Origin: Formosa sp. Hel1_31_208
GTDB lineage: Bacteria; Bacteroidota; Bacteroidia; Flavobacteriales; Flavobacteriaceae
DNA: 64,000 nt
Assembly (NCBI RefSeq): GCF_900104785.1
Contig: NZ_LT629733.1
Coordinates: 32,501-96,500 of the forward strand
Direction of reading: 5' to 3'
Part shown: in pieces, positions 45,194-54,104 of the stretch
How the letters are laid out: each line of letters begins with the position of its first letter
Numbering within the stretch: position 1 is the first letter of the stretch
Position numbers and translations under genes: made by a program
Notes under the pieces: generated by a model
Database searches by the model: none
What the model was told of the DNA's origin: nothing
Seen by the model: the letters and a program-made list of their open reading frames with translations, nothing else

Positions 45194-47193
45194 TGCAAAC
45201 AACCAAATCATCATTTAAAGATCAAATAAAAGAAGGCATACCAAAGGTACTACCTGAACCAAAACCTCACGACGCCTCCATCAATCATGCTCCGAAACGA
45301 AAAACGATTTTATCGGCTGAAGAGGAAAAATTGGCACTTAAAAACGCACTTCGTTATTTCGATAAAACAAATCATTCCGTCCTAATTTCAGAATTTAAAA
45401 ATGAATTAGACACCTACGGAAGAATTTATATGTATCGCTTACGTCCTGATTATAAAATGTATGCTCGACCCATCGAAGCATATCCTTCAAAATCAAAACA
45501 AGCAGCAGCGATTATGCTTATGATCCAGAACAATCTAGATTATGCTGTAGCACAACATCCACATGAATTAATTACTTATGGTGGAAACGGTGCCGTTTTC
45601 TCCAATTGGGCACAATACAGATTAACAATGAAGTATTTGTCTGAAATGAACGACGAACAAACGTTAGTGATGTATTCTGGTCATCCTATGGGATTATTCC
45701 CTAGTCACAAAGAAGCTCCGCGAGTTGTAGTCACCAACGGAATGATGATTCCGAATTATTCAAAACCCGATGATTGGGAAAAATTTAATGCTTTAGGTGT
45801 TACGCAATACGGACAAATGACAGCGGGAAGTTATATGTATATTGGTCCACAAGGTATCGTTCATGGGACAACAATTACTGTACTTAACGGCTTTAGAAAA
45901 ATAAATAAATCTCCAAAAGGAAATCTATTTGTAACTTCAGGTCTCGGCGGAATGTCTGGTGCACAACCCAAAGCCGGAAATATCGCCGGATGTATCACCG
46001 TATGTGCCGAAGTAAATCCGAAAATCACACAAGTTCGTTTAGACCAAGGCTGGGTAGATGAAAAAATCACTGATTTAGAAGACCTAGTAGCTCGTGTGAT
46101 TAAAGCAAAAAAAGCAAAAGAAACCGTCTCACTGGCTTACCTAGGAAATATCGTTGATGTTTGGGAAAAATTTGATGACGCCAATATTTATATAGACTTA
46201 GGTAGTGATCAAACATCACTCCATAATCCCTGGGCAGGTGGATATTATCCTGCCGATTTATCTTTTGAAGCCGCAAATGAGATGATGGCTCACGAGCCTG
46301 AAACATTCAAAACAAAAGTACAGGAAAGTCTGCGTCGACATGCTGCTACAATAAATAAACACACAGCTAAAGGCACTTATTTCTTTGACTATGGAAATGC
46401 ATTTCTTTTAGAAGCCTCGAGAGCTGGAGCAGATGTCATGGCTCAAAATGGTATTGATTTTAAATATCCATCCTATGTTCAAGATATAATGGGGCCCATG
46501 TGCTTTGATTATGGCTTTGGACCGTTCAGATGGGTTTGTGCCTCAGGTAAACCTGAAGATCTTGCAAAAACTGACTTAATCGCTTGTGAGGTTCTAGAAA
46601 CCATCAAAAAAGAGGCTCCAGAAGAAATTCAACAGCAAATGGCTGATAATATTCAATGGATTAAAGGTGCCCAACAAAATGAACTAGTGGTCGGTTCACA
46701 GGCGCGCATCTTGTATGCAGATGCCGAAGGTCGAATGAAAATCGCAGAAGCATTTAATGTTGCCATAGCAAATGGTGAAATTGGTATCGTTATTTTAGGT
46801 CGAGATCATCACGATGTCTCAGGAACCGACTCTCCATATAGAGAAACCAGTAATATTTATGATGGATCTCGATTTACAGCAGACATGGCCATTCATAATG
46901 TGATTGGTGATAGTTTTAGAGGTGCCACATGGGTAAGCATACACAATGGCGGTGGTGTTGGATGGGGAGAGGTGATTAACGGCGGATTTGGTATGGTTCT
47001 TGATGGTTCTAAAGAAGCAGCAATACGTATAAAACGCATGTTGTTTTGGGATGTAAATAATGGCATTGCGAGGCGCAGTTGGGCAAGAAATGATGAAGCC
47101 ATTTTTGCCATTAAACGCGCCATGGCAACTGAGCCAAATTTAAAGGTAACATTACCTAATAAGGTTGATGACAATTTATTAAATTCACTATAA
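45193..47193 (+). CDS. hutU: urocanate hydratase
   Basis: HutU converts urocanate to imidazolonepropionate in histidine degradation, using tightly bound NAD. The 666-residue product belongs to the longer urocanase form, with HELITYGGNGAVFSNWAQYR, TLVMYSGHPMGLFPSHKEAP, the glycine-rich NAD segment FVTSGLGGMSGAQPKAG, and, late, the signature ILGRDHHDVSGTDSPYRETS. The rest of the hut pathway (hutH, hutI, hutG) is not in the window. The gene follows the small Cys-rich peptide by overlap. Confidence 0.95.
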   Translation: MQTTKSSFKDQIKEGIPKVLPEPKPHDASINHAPKRKTILSAEEEKLALKNALRYFDKTNHSVLISEFKNELDTYGRIYMYRLRPDYKMYARPIEAYPSKSKQAAAIMLMIQNNLDYAVAQHPHELITYGGNGAVFSNWAQYRLTMKYLSEMNDEQTLVMYSGHPMGLFPSHKEAPRVVVTNGMMIPNYSKPDDWEKFNALGVTQYGQMTAGSYMYIGPQGIVHGTTITVLNGFRKINKSPKGNLFVTSGLGGMSGAQPKAGNIAGCITVCAEVNPKITQVRLDQGWVDEKITDLEDLVARVIKAKKAKETVSLAYLGNIVDVWEKFDDANIYIDLGSDQTSLHNPWAGGYYPADLSFEAANEMMAHEPETFKTKVQESLRRHAATINKHTAKGTYFFDYGNAFLLEASRAGADVMAQNGIDFKYPSYVQDIMGPMCFDYGFGPFRWVCASGKPEDLAKTDLIACEVLETIKKEAPEEIQQQMADNIQWIKGAQQNELVVGSQARILYADAEGRMKIAEAFNVAIANGEIGIVILGRDHHDVSGTDSPYRETSNIYDGSRFTADMAIHNVIGDSFRGATWVSIHNGGGVGWGEVINGGFGMVLDGSKEAAIRIKRMLFWDVNNGIARRSWARNDEAIFAIKRAMATEPNLKVTLPNKVDDNLLNSL

Positions 47194-47213
47194 CAAGAAA
47201 AAAATATTTGACT

Positions 47214-47786
47214 ATGAAAAAATTACTAAAATTATTATCAATTGTGATGGTAACACTAGTTATCTCCTCTTGTAGTTCCGTTAGAGTAGCTGCTGATTAT
47301 GACAAGGCTGCCGATTTTAATAACTATAAAAGTTTTGCTTTCTTTAAAACAGGTATTGATAAAGCAGAAATAAGTGACCTCGACAAACGAAGAATCCTAC
47401 GTGCCATTGAAAGTGAACTATTAGCAAAAGGTTTTACCAAATCGGAAAATCCTGATATCCTTGTGAGCATTTTCACAAAATCTCAACAACGTGTAGACGT
47501 ATACAATAATGCTTGGGGCATGGGTGCCTGGGGCTGGGGCGGTTTTGGCCCTTGGGGTGGTGGTTTTGGTCCGGGTTGGGGCTGGGGTTGGAACCAACAA
47601 CCTATGGTTAGCACAAGATCAGAAGGCACTTTATTTATAGACCTTATTGATGCTAAAAAGAAAGAACTTATTTGGCAAGGCATGGGTACTGGATACTTAC
47701 CACGAAATGTCGAAAAAAAAGAAGAACGAATTAATGAATTCGTTTCTAAAGTAATGGAAAAATACCCACCAAAAATGGAAAAATAG
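47214..47786 (+). CDS. DUF4136 lipoprotein with Gly/Trp-rich insert
   Basis: ATG 47214 gives 190 residues with a lipobox ISSC (Cys20); the extra TTG-start codons at 47208 are not needed. DUF4136 features include VAADYDKAADFNNYKSFAFF and the late LFIDLIDAKKKELIWQGMG. Between them, residues about 100-127 form a run of Trp and Gly (WGMGAWGWGGFGPWGGG then FGPGWGWGWNQQ). The family is outer-membrane or periplasmic, of unknown role. It may be read through from hutU, 20 bases upstream, and has its own terminator. Confidence 0.88.
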   Translation: MKKLLKLLSIVMVTLVISSCSSVRVAADYDKAADFNNYKSFAFFKTGIDKAEISDLDKRRILRAIESELLAKGFTKSENPDILVSIFTKSQQRVDVYNNAWGMGAWGWGGFGPWGGGFGPGWGWGWNQQPMVSTRSEGTLFIDLIDAKKKELIWQGMGTGYLPRNVEKKEERINEFVSKVMEKYPPKMEK

Positions 47787-47804
47787 AAGACCTTACAAAC
47801 TATC

Positions 47805-47835
47805 AAAAGCATCAATATCAAATTGATGCTTTTTT
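47805..47835 (+). terminator. rho-independent terminator
   Basis: A 12-base stem AAAAGCATCAAT/ATTGATGCTTTT has a 5-base loop, with T tract. Confidence 0.85.
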
Positions 47836-47877
47836 TATGTAAACCCTCCAATCTTTTTCACTTCATTTCTAAAACCC

Positions 47878-47885
47878 TATATTTG
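47878..47885 (+). promoter_or_regulatory. -7 promoter element (TATATTTG) of the SulP gene
   Basis: TATATTTG matches TAnnTTTG and ends 21 bases before the ATG at 47907, following the terminator of the previous gene. Confidence 0.5.
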
Positions 47886-47906
47886 CCGACTTTTAAACGA
47901 AGTGTT

Positions 47907-49586
47907 ATGATATTAGGCCAAACCACCAGAAAAAACTTTACTCAAAACCCGAAAAATGATATTCTTTCAGGCTTAACAGTAGCATTAGCTTTAGTACCAG
48001 AAGCGGTGGCATTTGCATTTGTTGCTGGTATTCCGCCGTTGGTTGGTCTTTACGGAGCCTTTATGATGGGTATTGTGACTGCACTTTTTGGAGGCCGACC
48101 TGGAATGATTTCTGGAGCCACTGGAGCTATGGCTGTGGTAATGGTTTATTTAATTCAAAAAGGAAATGAAGTAGGCCTTAGTTTAGATACACCTATAGAT
48201 CAATTAGGGTTGCAATGGCTTTTTATCACTCTATTATTTGTTGGAGGGATCCAAATATTAGCCGGCTTATTTAAACTTGGAAAATTTGTGCGACTCATAC
48301 CACATCCAGTAATGATGGGCTTTGTTAATGGTTTAGCCATTGTTATATTTATATCTCAACTTGGTATGTTCCCTAATGCTGTACCACATGACATTTCTTT
48401 TTTAAATAACACTTCAGAATGGTTTTCTGCTTTATTCTTAAATACTACCTTTTGGAAAATGATTGCTTTTATAGGGTTAACCATGGGCATTATGTTTGGC
48501 TTACCTAAACTAACAAAAAAGGTTCCAGCCGCTTTAATTGCAATTATTGTCGTGGCATGTATTACCATTTTTGGAGGTATTGAAGTCAATACTGTTGGTT
48601 CTTTTATAATAGAGAAAGGTGGTACTGGATTAGAAGGAAGTCTTCCTACTTTCCAAGACCAAATCTTTGGCCTATTCGGTACACTCGATGGTCATTTTAT
48701 GAGCACTATTTTACCAACTGCTTTTGTGCTTGCAGCGATTGGTTTAATAGAGTCTTTAATGACACTTAATTTAATTGATGAAATCACCGAAACTAGGGGT
48801 AATGGAAATAGAGAGTGTATAGCACAAGGTGGTGCTAATATGCTAAATGGATTATTTGGAGGCATGGGAGGTTGTGCTATGATTGGCCAATCCATTATAA
48901 ATGTTGATTCAGGAGGACGCGGACGACTTTCAGGTGCTGTTGCAGCGATTGCTTTATTGTGTTTTGTATTGTTTGGAGCACCGCTAATTGAACAGATTCC
49001 AATCGCAGCATTAATTGGCGTTATGTTTATGGTAGTTATAGGAACCTTTGCATGGAGTAGTTTCAGAATTATTAGAAAAATCCCTTTGTCTGACGCCATT
49101 GTTTTAATAGCAGTATCTGCCATTACTGTATGGCAGGATTTAGCGGTTGCAGTGATTGCTGGAGTTATTATTTCAGCACTAGTTTTTGCATGGAAAAATG
49201 CAACAATGATTAGAGCCCGAAAGCGTATTCAAAGTGATGGGACTAAAACCTATGAAATTTGGGGGCCTCTTTTCTTTGGGTCAGTTCAAAATTTTAATTC
49301 AAAATTTGACATTAAAAACGATCCTGAATCTATTGAAATCGACTTTGTAGAGTCTCGTGTTAGCGACCACTCTGCTTTAGAAGCCATATTTAACTTAGTT
49401 CATAAATACGAGGCCGAAGGTAAATCTATCAAATTAAAACATTTGAGTGAAGACTGTAAAATTTTACTTTATAAAGCAAGCCCGAAATTTAAGGAAGTCA
49501 TTGTTGAAGACATTGATGACCCAAGATATCATCTAGCTGCCGATCCTGAAAAGTTCACAAAGCCACTTTCAGAATATAACATATAA
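47907..49586 (+). CDS. SulP-family anion transporter with STAS domain
   Basis: ATG 47907 gives 559 residues; an ORF extension to 47823 overlaps the promoter and terminator. About 10-12 helices include LSGLTVALALVPEAVAFAFV, GLYGAFMMGIVTALFGG and GLIESLMTLNLIDEITET, typical of SulP. Residues about 450-540 form a STAS domain. SulP proteins move sulfate, bicarbonate or other anions; no neighbour fixes the substrate. The gene stands alone. Confidence 0.92.
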   Translation: MILGQTTRKNFTQNPKNDILSGLTVALALVPEAVAFAFVAGIPPLVGLYGAFMMGIVTALFGGRPGMISGATGAMAVVMVYLIQKGNEVGLSLDTPIDQLGLQWLFITLLFVGGIQILAGLFKLGKFVRLIPHPVMMGFVNGLAIVIFISQLGMFPNAVPHDISFLNNTSEWFSALFLNTTFWKMIAFIGLTMGIMFGLPKLTKKVPAALIAIIVVACITIFGGIEVNTVGSFIIEKGGTGLEGSLPTFQDQIFGLFGTLDGHFMSTILPTAFVLAAIGLIESLMTLNLIDEITETRGNGNRECIAQGGANMLNGLFGGMGGCAMIGQSIINVDSGGRGRLSGAVAAIALLCFVLFGAPLIEQIPIAALIGVMFMVVIGTFAWSSFRIIRKIPLSDAIVLIAVSAITVWQDLAVAVIAGVIISALVFAWKNATMIRARKRIQSDGTKTYEIWGPLFFGSVQNFNSKFDIKNDPESIEIDFVESRVSDHSALEAIFNLVHKYEAEGKSIKLKHLSEDCKILLYKASPKFKEVIVEDIDDPRYHLAADPEKFTKPLSEYNI

Positions 49587-49615
49587 AAAAAGCGACCTAA
49601 AAGGTCGCTTTTTTT
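49585..49615. terminator. bidirectional terminator
   Basis: A 14-base stem AAAAAAAGCGACCT/AGGTCGCTTTTTTT has a 3-base loop. It begins inside the TAA stop of the SulP gene and separates it from the convergent gene. Confidence 0.85.
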
Positions 49616-49628
49616 ATACTGTATCTTA

Positions 49629-49997
49629 CTAATAAGCCTGTTTCTCTATATATACTTTATATTGTTCTGGTGATAATACTTGTTGTAGTTTTGAATTAAT
49701 ATAAACTTGCATTTTAGACTGTTTTGCTTGTCGTTCTTCAGTATTTTCAATAGTCTCGATTGCTTTCATTTTTTTATCAACAGCTACAAAAATATCATAT
49801 ATTTTTGTTTTTTGCTTTTCATCAAGCTTGGTGTGCCTTTTTAGTAAGTTAATGACTTTCTCTGCATTTTTCTTTACAGAAGAATCTGCATTTTCAATCG
49901 CTACTTTTTGTTTTTCCATCTTTGACTGTGCAAAGGAAAATTGGCTGCCCGCAAATAAAAAGCATGCGAAGCTCAATAATAGAAGTTGTTTTTTCAT
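49629..49997 (-). CDS. small secreted Spy-like protein, third of its kind
   Basis: The 122-residue protein has a signal peptide (to about 23, ending SFAQ). The mature part is helical and charged: KNAEKVINLLKRHTKLDEKQ, KTKIYDIFVAVDKKM, and the ending QVLSPEQYKVYIEKQAY. This matches the LTxEQYxKY endings of the proteins at 31640 and 32187. It is probably periplasmic. It stands alone after the paa-linked E1 gene. Confidence 0.75.
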   Translation of the reverse strand: MKKQLLLLSFACFLFAGSQFSFAQSKMEKQKVAIENADSSVKKNAEKVINLLKRHTKLDEKQKTKIYDIFVAVDKKMKAIETIENTEERQAKQSKMQVYINSKLQQVLSPEQYKVYIEKQAY

Positions 49998-50063
49998 GAT
50001 CTTAGTTAATATATTATTGGTTCAATATACAAAAATGAACTAAATTATCTGAATTTTAACACT

Positions 50064-52115
50064 TTAATAATTCAATAACTGCTCTATTTTATCTTTTACT
50101 TTTGATGTAGACGGGATCATTGTTTCTTCTAATGTTGAATTCAATGGAATTGCTGGCATATTCTCACTTCCTATAGTCATCACAGGAGCATCTAAATATT
50201 TAAAACATTCTTCCTGTATTTTACCAGCTAAAGCTCTGGCAAAACTATTATTGGAAGGCTCCTCTGTTACGACTAGGCATTTTCCAGTTTTTTTTACTGA
50301 AGCCATTATCGCGGCTTCATCCAGTGGAAATAAGGTTCTTAAATCTATAATCTCTATTTGATCTCGCATACCTAATTCACCGGAAGCATTATAGGCCCAA
50401 TGCACACCCATTCCGTAGGTAACAATAGTACAGGTTTCAATATCTTCTTGTTTCCAAATTTCTTGTAATACCCATGCTTTTCCAAAAGGCAATACATAAT
50501 CTTCTGAGGGCTCAACTGAAGTTGCTGTTAGTGTTCCCGGTACTTTTGACCAATACAAACCTTTGTGTTCTAATATCACCACAGGATTTGGATCATAATA
50601 AGCAGCCTTCATCAACCCTTTTAAATCTGCCCCATTACTCGGATAAGCTATTTTAATACCACGAATATTAGTAATGACGCTTTCCACGGAAGACGAATGA
50701 TAAGGTCCACCACTTCCATAAGCGCCAATAGGCACACGTAAAATCATACTTACAGGCCATTTTCCATTAGATAAGTAACAACTGCGACTCACTTCGGTAA
50801 ATAATTGATTGAGTCCTGGCCAAATGTAATCAGCAAACTGAACCTCAACAATAGGCTTTAATCCAACAGCGCTCATTCCAACTGTTGACCCTACAATAAA
50901 AGCCTCTTGAATAGGTGTATTAAAAACACGGTCGTCTCCAAATTTTTGTGCTAAAGTAGCCGCTTCTCTAAACACACCTCCCAGTCGTCCACCAACATCT
51001 TGCCCGTAGAGCAAACATTCTTTGTGTTTTCGCATCAATTCTTCAACTGCAAACAATGCACAGTCTACCATCACAACTTTATCTGCACCTTCTGGTTCAC
51101 GAATTCCTTCTTCTTCGGAAATTAGCGTTGGCACAAAATCATGAGTAAATAAATCTTCAGGCTTCGGATCTTCAGCTTGTAACGCTTTTTCAAAATCAGA
51201 GGTCACATTTTCTTTTGCAGAACTCTCTAGACCTTCTACTATTTCCAGAGAAATTCCATTATCTAATAGCTGCTGTTTTAATACTGGATAAGGATCACGG
51301 GATTTAGCTTCTTCTAAATCGTCTCGATACCATTCCATCCGTACGCCAGATGTATGGTGATTTAACAACGGTACTTTAGCATGAATTAAAAATGGTCGCC
51401 GTTCTTTACGAATAGTAGCGATAACGCTCTCAACGGCATTGTAACTCTCTATAAAATTAGCCCCATCAATAGAAATAGCTTCTAAGCCATGAAATCCTTG
51501 TGCATATTCAAAGGCATTTTGCGCTCTAGTTTCTGCAGCATTAGCTGAAATATCCCAACCGTTATCTTGAACCAAATACAAAATAGGCATTTGCTTTAAG
51601 GCTGCCATTTGAAAAGCTTCCGCAATTTCACCTTCCGTTACTGAGGCGTCACCAAGACTACATACCACAAATGGTAAATCCTTAAGGGCTTTATCATCTA
51701 AACCTTGGAGTTCTTTATACTGCATCCCCATAGCAACTCCTGTTGCAGGAATGGCTTGCATGCCAGTTGCTGAAGATTGATGTGGGATTTTAGGTTTATC
51801 ATCATCCTTTAGACTTGGATGCGAATAATAGGTTCTTCCACCAGAAAACGGATCCTCTTTTTTAGCCAATAACTGTAACATTAAATCATAAGGTTTCAAT
51901 CCAAATGATAACAACATCGCATCATCTCTATAATATGGAAACGCATAATCTTGTGGTAATAACTGCATTCCTAAGGCCACTTGAATAGCTTCATGTCCTC
52001 GTGAAGTCGCATGTACATATTTTGAAACCTGCTTGAAGTTGGCTTCGTATAATTCTGTCATTGCTTTAGCAGTGCATAACGTCGAAAATCCTTTTTTTAG
52101 TATGTCTTTATTCAT
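50064..52115 (-). CDS. 2-oxoacid (branched-chain-type) dehydrogenase E1, fused alpha-beta
   Basis: E1 decarboxylates 2-oxoacids with thiamine diphosphate and passes the acyl group to E2. The 683-residue product fuses both subunits. The alpha half has SRGHEAIQVALG and the TPP motif GDASVTEGEIAEAFQMAALK...QDN (about 155-185). The beta half starts near 345 with LLYGQDVGGRLGGVFREA and continues with VGMSAVGLKPIVEVQFADYI. This fused form is common in Bacteroidota. It is the last gene of the paa operon here, after a palindromic spacer of 80 bases. Confidence 0.93.
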   Translation of the reverse strand: MNKDILKKGFSTLCTAKAMTELYEANFKQVSKYVHATSRGHEAIQVALGMQLLPQDYAFPYYRDDAMLLSFGLKPYDLMLQLLAKKEDPFSGGRTYYSHPSLKDDDKPKIPHQSSATGMQAIPATGVAMGMQYKELQGLDDKALKDLPFVVCSLGDASVTEGEIAEAFQMAALKQMPILYLVQDNGWDISANAAETRAQNAFEYAQGFHGLEAISIDGANFIESYNAVESVIATIRKERRPFLIHAKVPLLNHHTSGVRMEWYRDDLEEAKSRDPYPVLKQQLLDNGISLEIVEGLESSAKENVTSDFEKALQAEDPKPEDLFTHDFVPTLISEEEGIREPEGADKVVMVDCALFAVEELMRKHKECLLYGQDVGGRLGGVFREAATLAQKFGDDRVFNTPIQEAFIVGSTVGMSAVGLKPIVEVQFADYIWPGLNQLFTEVSRSCYLSNGKWPVSMILRVPIGAYGSGGPYHSSSVESVITNIRGIKIAYPSNGADLKGLMKAAYYDPNPVVILEHKGLYWSKVPGTLTATSVEPSEDYVLPFGKAWVLQEIWKQEDIETCTIVTYGMGVHWAYNASGELGMRDQIEIIDLRTLFPLDEAAIMASVKKTGKCLVVTEEPSNNSFARALAGKIQEECFKYLDAPVMTIGSENMPAIPLNSTLEETMIPSTSKVKDKIEQLLNY

Positions 52116-52155
52116 ATCTAATGGCTGCTAATGCAGGAATCTTTTTATTTATTTT

Positions 52156-52183
52156 GTCATTCCGCACTATGAAACGCAATGAC
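52156..52183. repeat. REP-like palindrome between E1 and E2
   Basis: GTCATT (52156-52161) and AATGAC (52178-52183) form the ends of an imperfect hairpin with CCGC and CGC inside. The arms recall the widespread GTCATTGCG-type dispersed elements. It lies within an 80-base gap in an otherwise tightly packed gene run. Confidence 0.5.
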
Positions 52184-52195
52184 GTAATCTTTTTT

Positions 52196-53503
52196 TTATA
52201 TTTCTCTATTCACATCAAATTGCTCAAAATAATCTGCTACACGACGAACAAAACTTCCACCTAGAAAACCATCAACCACACGATGATCGAAAGAAAGGGA
52301 TAAGTACATCATACTTCTAATAGCAATTTCGTCTCCTTTTTCTGTAGTGATTACCTCTGGACGTTTTTTAATAATTCCCAATGCAAGAATAGCCACTTCC
52401 GGCTGATTAATAATTGGAGTGCCCATGACGCTTCCGAAGGTTCCAACATTAGATATTGTGAATGTGCTCCCTTGAATATCGTCTGCTTTTAAATTATTAT
52501 TTCTGGCTTTATTAGCAAGTTCATTGACATCCGCTGCTAAAACTTTCAAATCTTTCGATTCTGCATCTCTAACAACTGGAACAATTAAATTCCCACTTGG
52601 TAATGCAGTCGCCATACCAATATTTATATTCTCCTTTACAATAATTTTATTACCATCAACAGAGGCGTTAATATTTGGAAAATCTTTTACTGCTTTGGCT
52701 ACAGCTTCAACAAATAAAGGGGTGAATGTTAATCGCTCACCGTATTTTTCTTGAAAAGCAACTTTGTTAGCATTCCTCCAGTTGACCATATTGGTGAGAT
52801 CAGCCTCAACATAAGCTGTTACATGAGGTGATGTATGTTTTGAATATACCATATGATCAGCTATCATTTGGCGCATACGATCCATTTCTATGATCTTCCC
52901 TTTTCCTTTATCGAATGAAAGCTGCGGAATGCGATAGACCGTAGGATCTTGAACTACTGGTTGCGCAAATTTATATGGTCGACCATCTTCTATATATTGA
53001 AATATATCGCTCTTACGCACACGTCCCTCTAGTCCTGTAGCGGGAATTCTAGCCAATTCTTCAAAACTTATGTGATGTTTTTTAGCAATTTCGACAACTA
53101 ATGGTGAAAAGAAATGATTGGTATTCCCCAGGCTTAATTGATTCAAAGGCACTGTAGAAATCGGCTGAGGTCTTTTAGACGTTTTTGTTTTTTCAACCTT
53201 CTGGACTTCTGGTTTAGCCTCTGTTTTTTTTGTATCCTTTTTATGAGAAACTGAAACTTCACCATCCGTATTTATAACAGCTATAGTTGCTCCTATTTTA
53301 ATGACATCATTTGCTTCGTACAAAATATCTTCAATAACTCCAGTAACGTTTGAAGGCACCTCAGAATCTACTTTATCTGTTGCTACCTCTAATAACATTT
53401 CATCTTCTTCTATGGTATCACCAACATTTTTAAACCAAGTAATAATGGCTGCTTCGGTAATACTTTCACCCAATTTGGGCATTTTAAATTCAACTTTCGA
53501 CAT
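52196..53503 (-). CDS. 2-oxoacid dehydrogenase E2 (dihydrolipoyl acyltransferase)
   Basis: E2 carries the acyl group on lipoate and transfers it to CoA. The 435-residue product has a lipoyl domain (1-77, with Lys44 in EVATDKVDSEVP), a peripheral-subunit-binding domain (about 133-173, VVEIAKKHHISFEELARIPA) and a catalytic domain with His407 and Asp411 in FDHRVVDGFLGG. Its Lys44 is a target of the octanoyl-lipoyl pathway of LipB. It lies 2 bases after the paaY-like gene and before E1. E3 is absent from the window. Confidence 0.95.
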   Translation of the reverse strand: MSKVEFKMPKLGESITEAAIITWFKNVGDTIEEDEMLLEVATDKVDSEVPSNVTGVIEDILYEANDVIKIGATIAVINTDGEVSVSHKKDTKKTEAKPEVQKVEKTKTSKRPQPISTVPLNQLSLGNTNHFFSPLVVEIAKKHHISFEELARIPATGLEGRVRKSDIFQYIEDGRPYKFAQPVVQDPTVYRIPQLSFDKGKGKIIEMDRMRQMIADHMVYSKHTSPHVTAYVEADLTNMVNWRNANKVAFQEKYGERLTFTPLFVEAVAKAVKDFPNINASVDGNKIIVKENINIGMATALPSGNLIVPVVRDAESKDLKVLAADVNELANKARNNNLKADDIQGSTFTISNVGTFGSVMGTPIINQPEVAILALGIIKKRPEVITTEKGDEIAIRSMMYLSLSFDHRVVDGFLGGSFVRRVADYFEQFDVNREI

Positions 53504-53505
53504 AG

Positions 53506-54102
53506 TTATTTTTTCATAAAATCACGAAGTGTTTTGTAAACATCTTCTTGTATTTCCATATGTTTGGGTACCTCTCTTAAAGGCTCAACTTCTTTTAAAC
53601 TCTCCTGACAATCAGCTGGTAATTGTTGATACAATTGTGTGCCTTTTGTTTTCCATTCTATCATTTCATCACTTACTTCTTTAATCACTTTAGCGGGATT
53701 ACCAACTACTAAGCTACGCATTGGAATAATCGTTTTTGCTTTCACAAATGCCATAGCTCCAACGATACATTCATCTCCAATTTCAGCATCATCCATAATA
53801 ACGGTATTCATTCCAATGAGACAATTTCTACCCAAATTAGCGCCATGAATAATGGCTCCGTGACCGACATGAGTACTTTCTTTTAAGGTAATTGACTTTC
53901 CAGGAAACATATGTACCGTGCAGTTCTCCTGAACATTGACGCCATCTTCTAAAATAATTTGCCCCCAATCTCCACGAATGGCAGCACCAGGACCTATATA
54001 ACAATGTTTTCCAATGATAACATTTCCAGTTACTGCAGCCATAGGATGCACAAAACTGCTTTCATGAACTACGGGTGTATAGCCTTTGAAACTGTAAATC
54101 AT
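53506..54102 (-). CDS. paaY: hexapeptide-repeat protein, PaaY-like gamma carbonic anhydrase fold
   Basis: The 198-residue protein has a left-handed beta-helix of hexapeptide repeats (GNVIIGKHCYIGPGAAIRGD, GHGAIIHGANLGRNCLIGMN), with His residues at HVGHGAIIHG and IVGAMAFVKA near the usual metal positions. PaaY is reported to act as a thioesterase on paa-pathway CoA esters; other members are gamma carbonic anhydrases. Operon position supports PaaY. It lies 2 bases from its neighbours on both sides. Confidence 0.85.
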   Translation of the reverse strand: MIYSFKGYTPVVHESSFVHPMAAVTGNVIIGKHCYIGPGAAIRGDWGQIILEDGVNVQENCTVHMFPGKSITLKESTHVGHGAIIHGANLGRNCLIGMNTVIMDDAEIGDECIVGAMAFVKAKTIIPMRSLVVGNPAKVIKEVSDEMIEWKTKGTQLYQQLPADCQESLKEVEPLREVPKHMEIQEDVYKTLRDFMKK

Positions 54103-54104
54103 GA

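Noticed and set aside
48692..49123. 143-codon frame on the minus strand inside the SulP gene
   Set aside because: Antisense to a well-supported transporter gene and rich in Pro/Ile as expected from the reverse strand.
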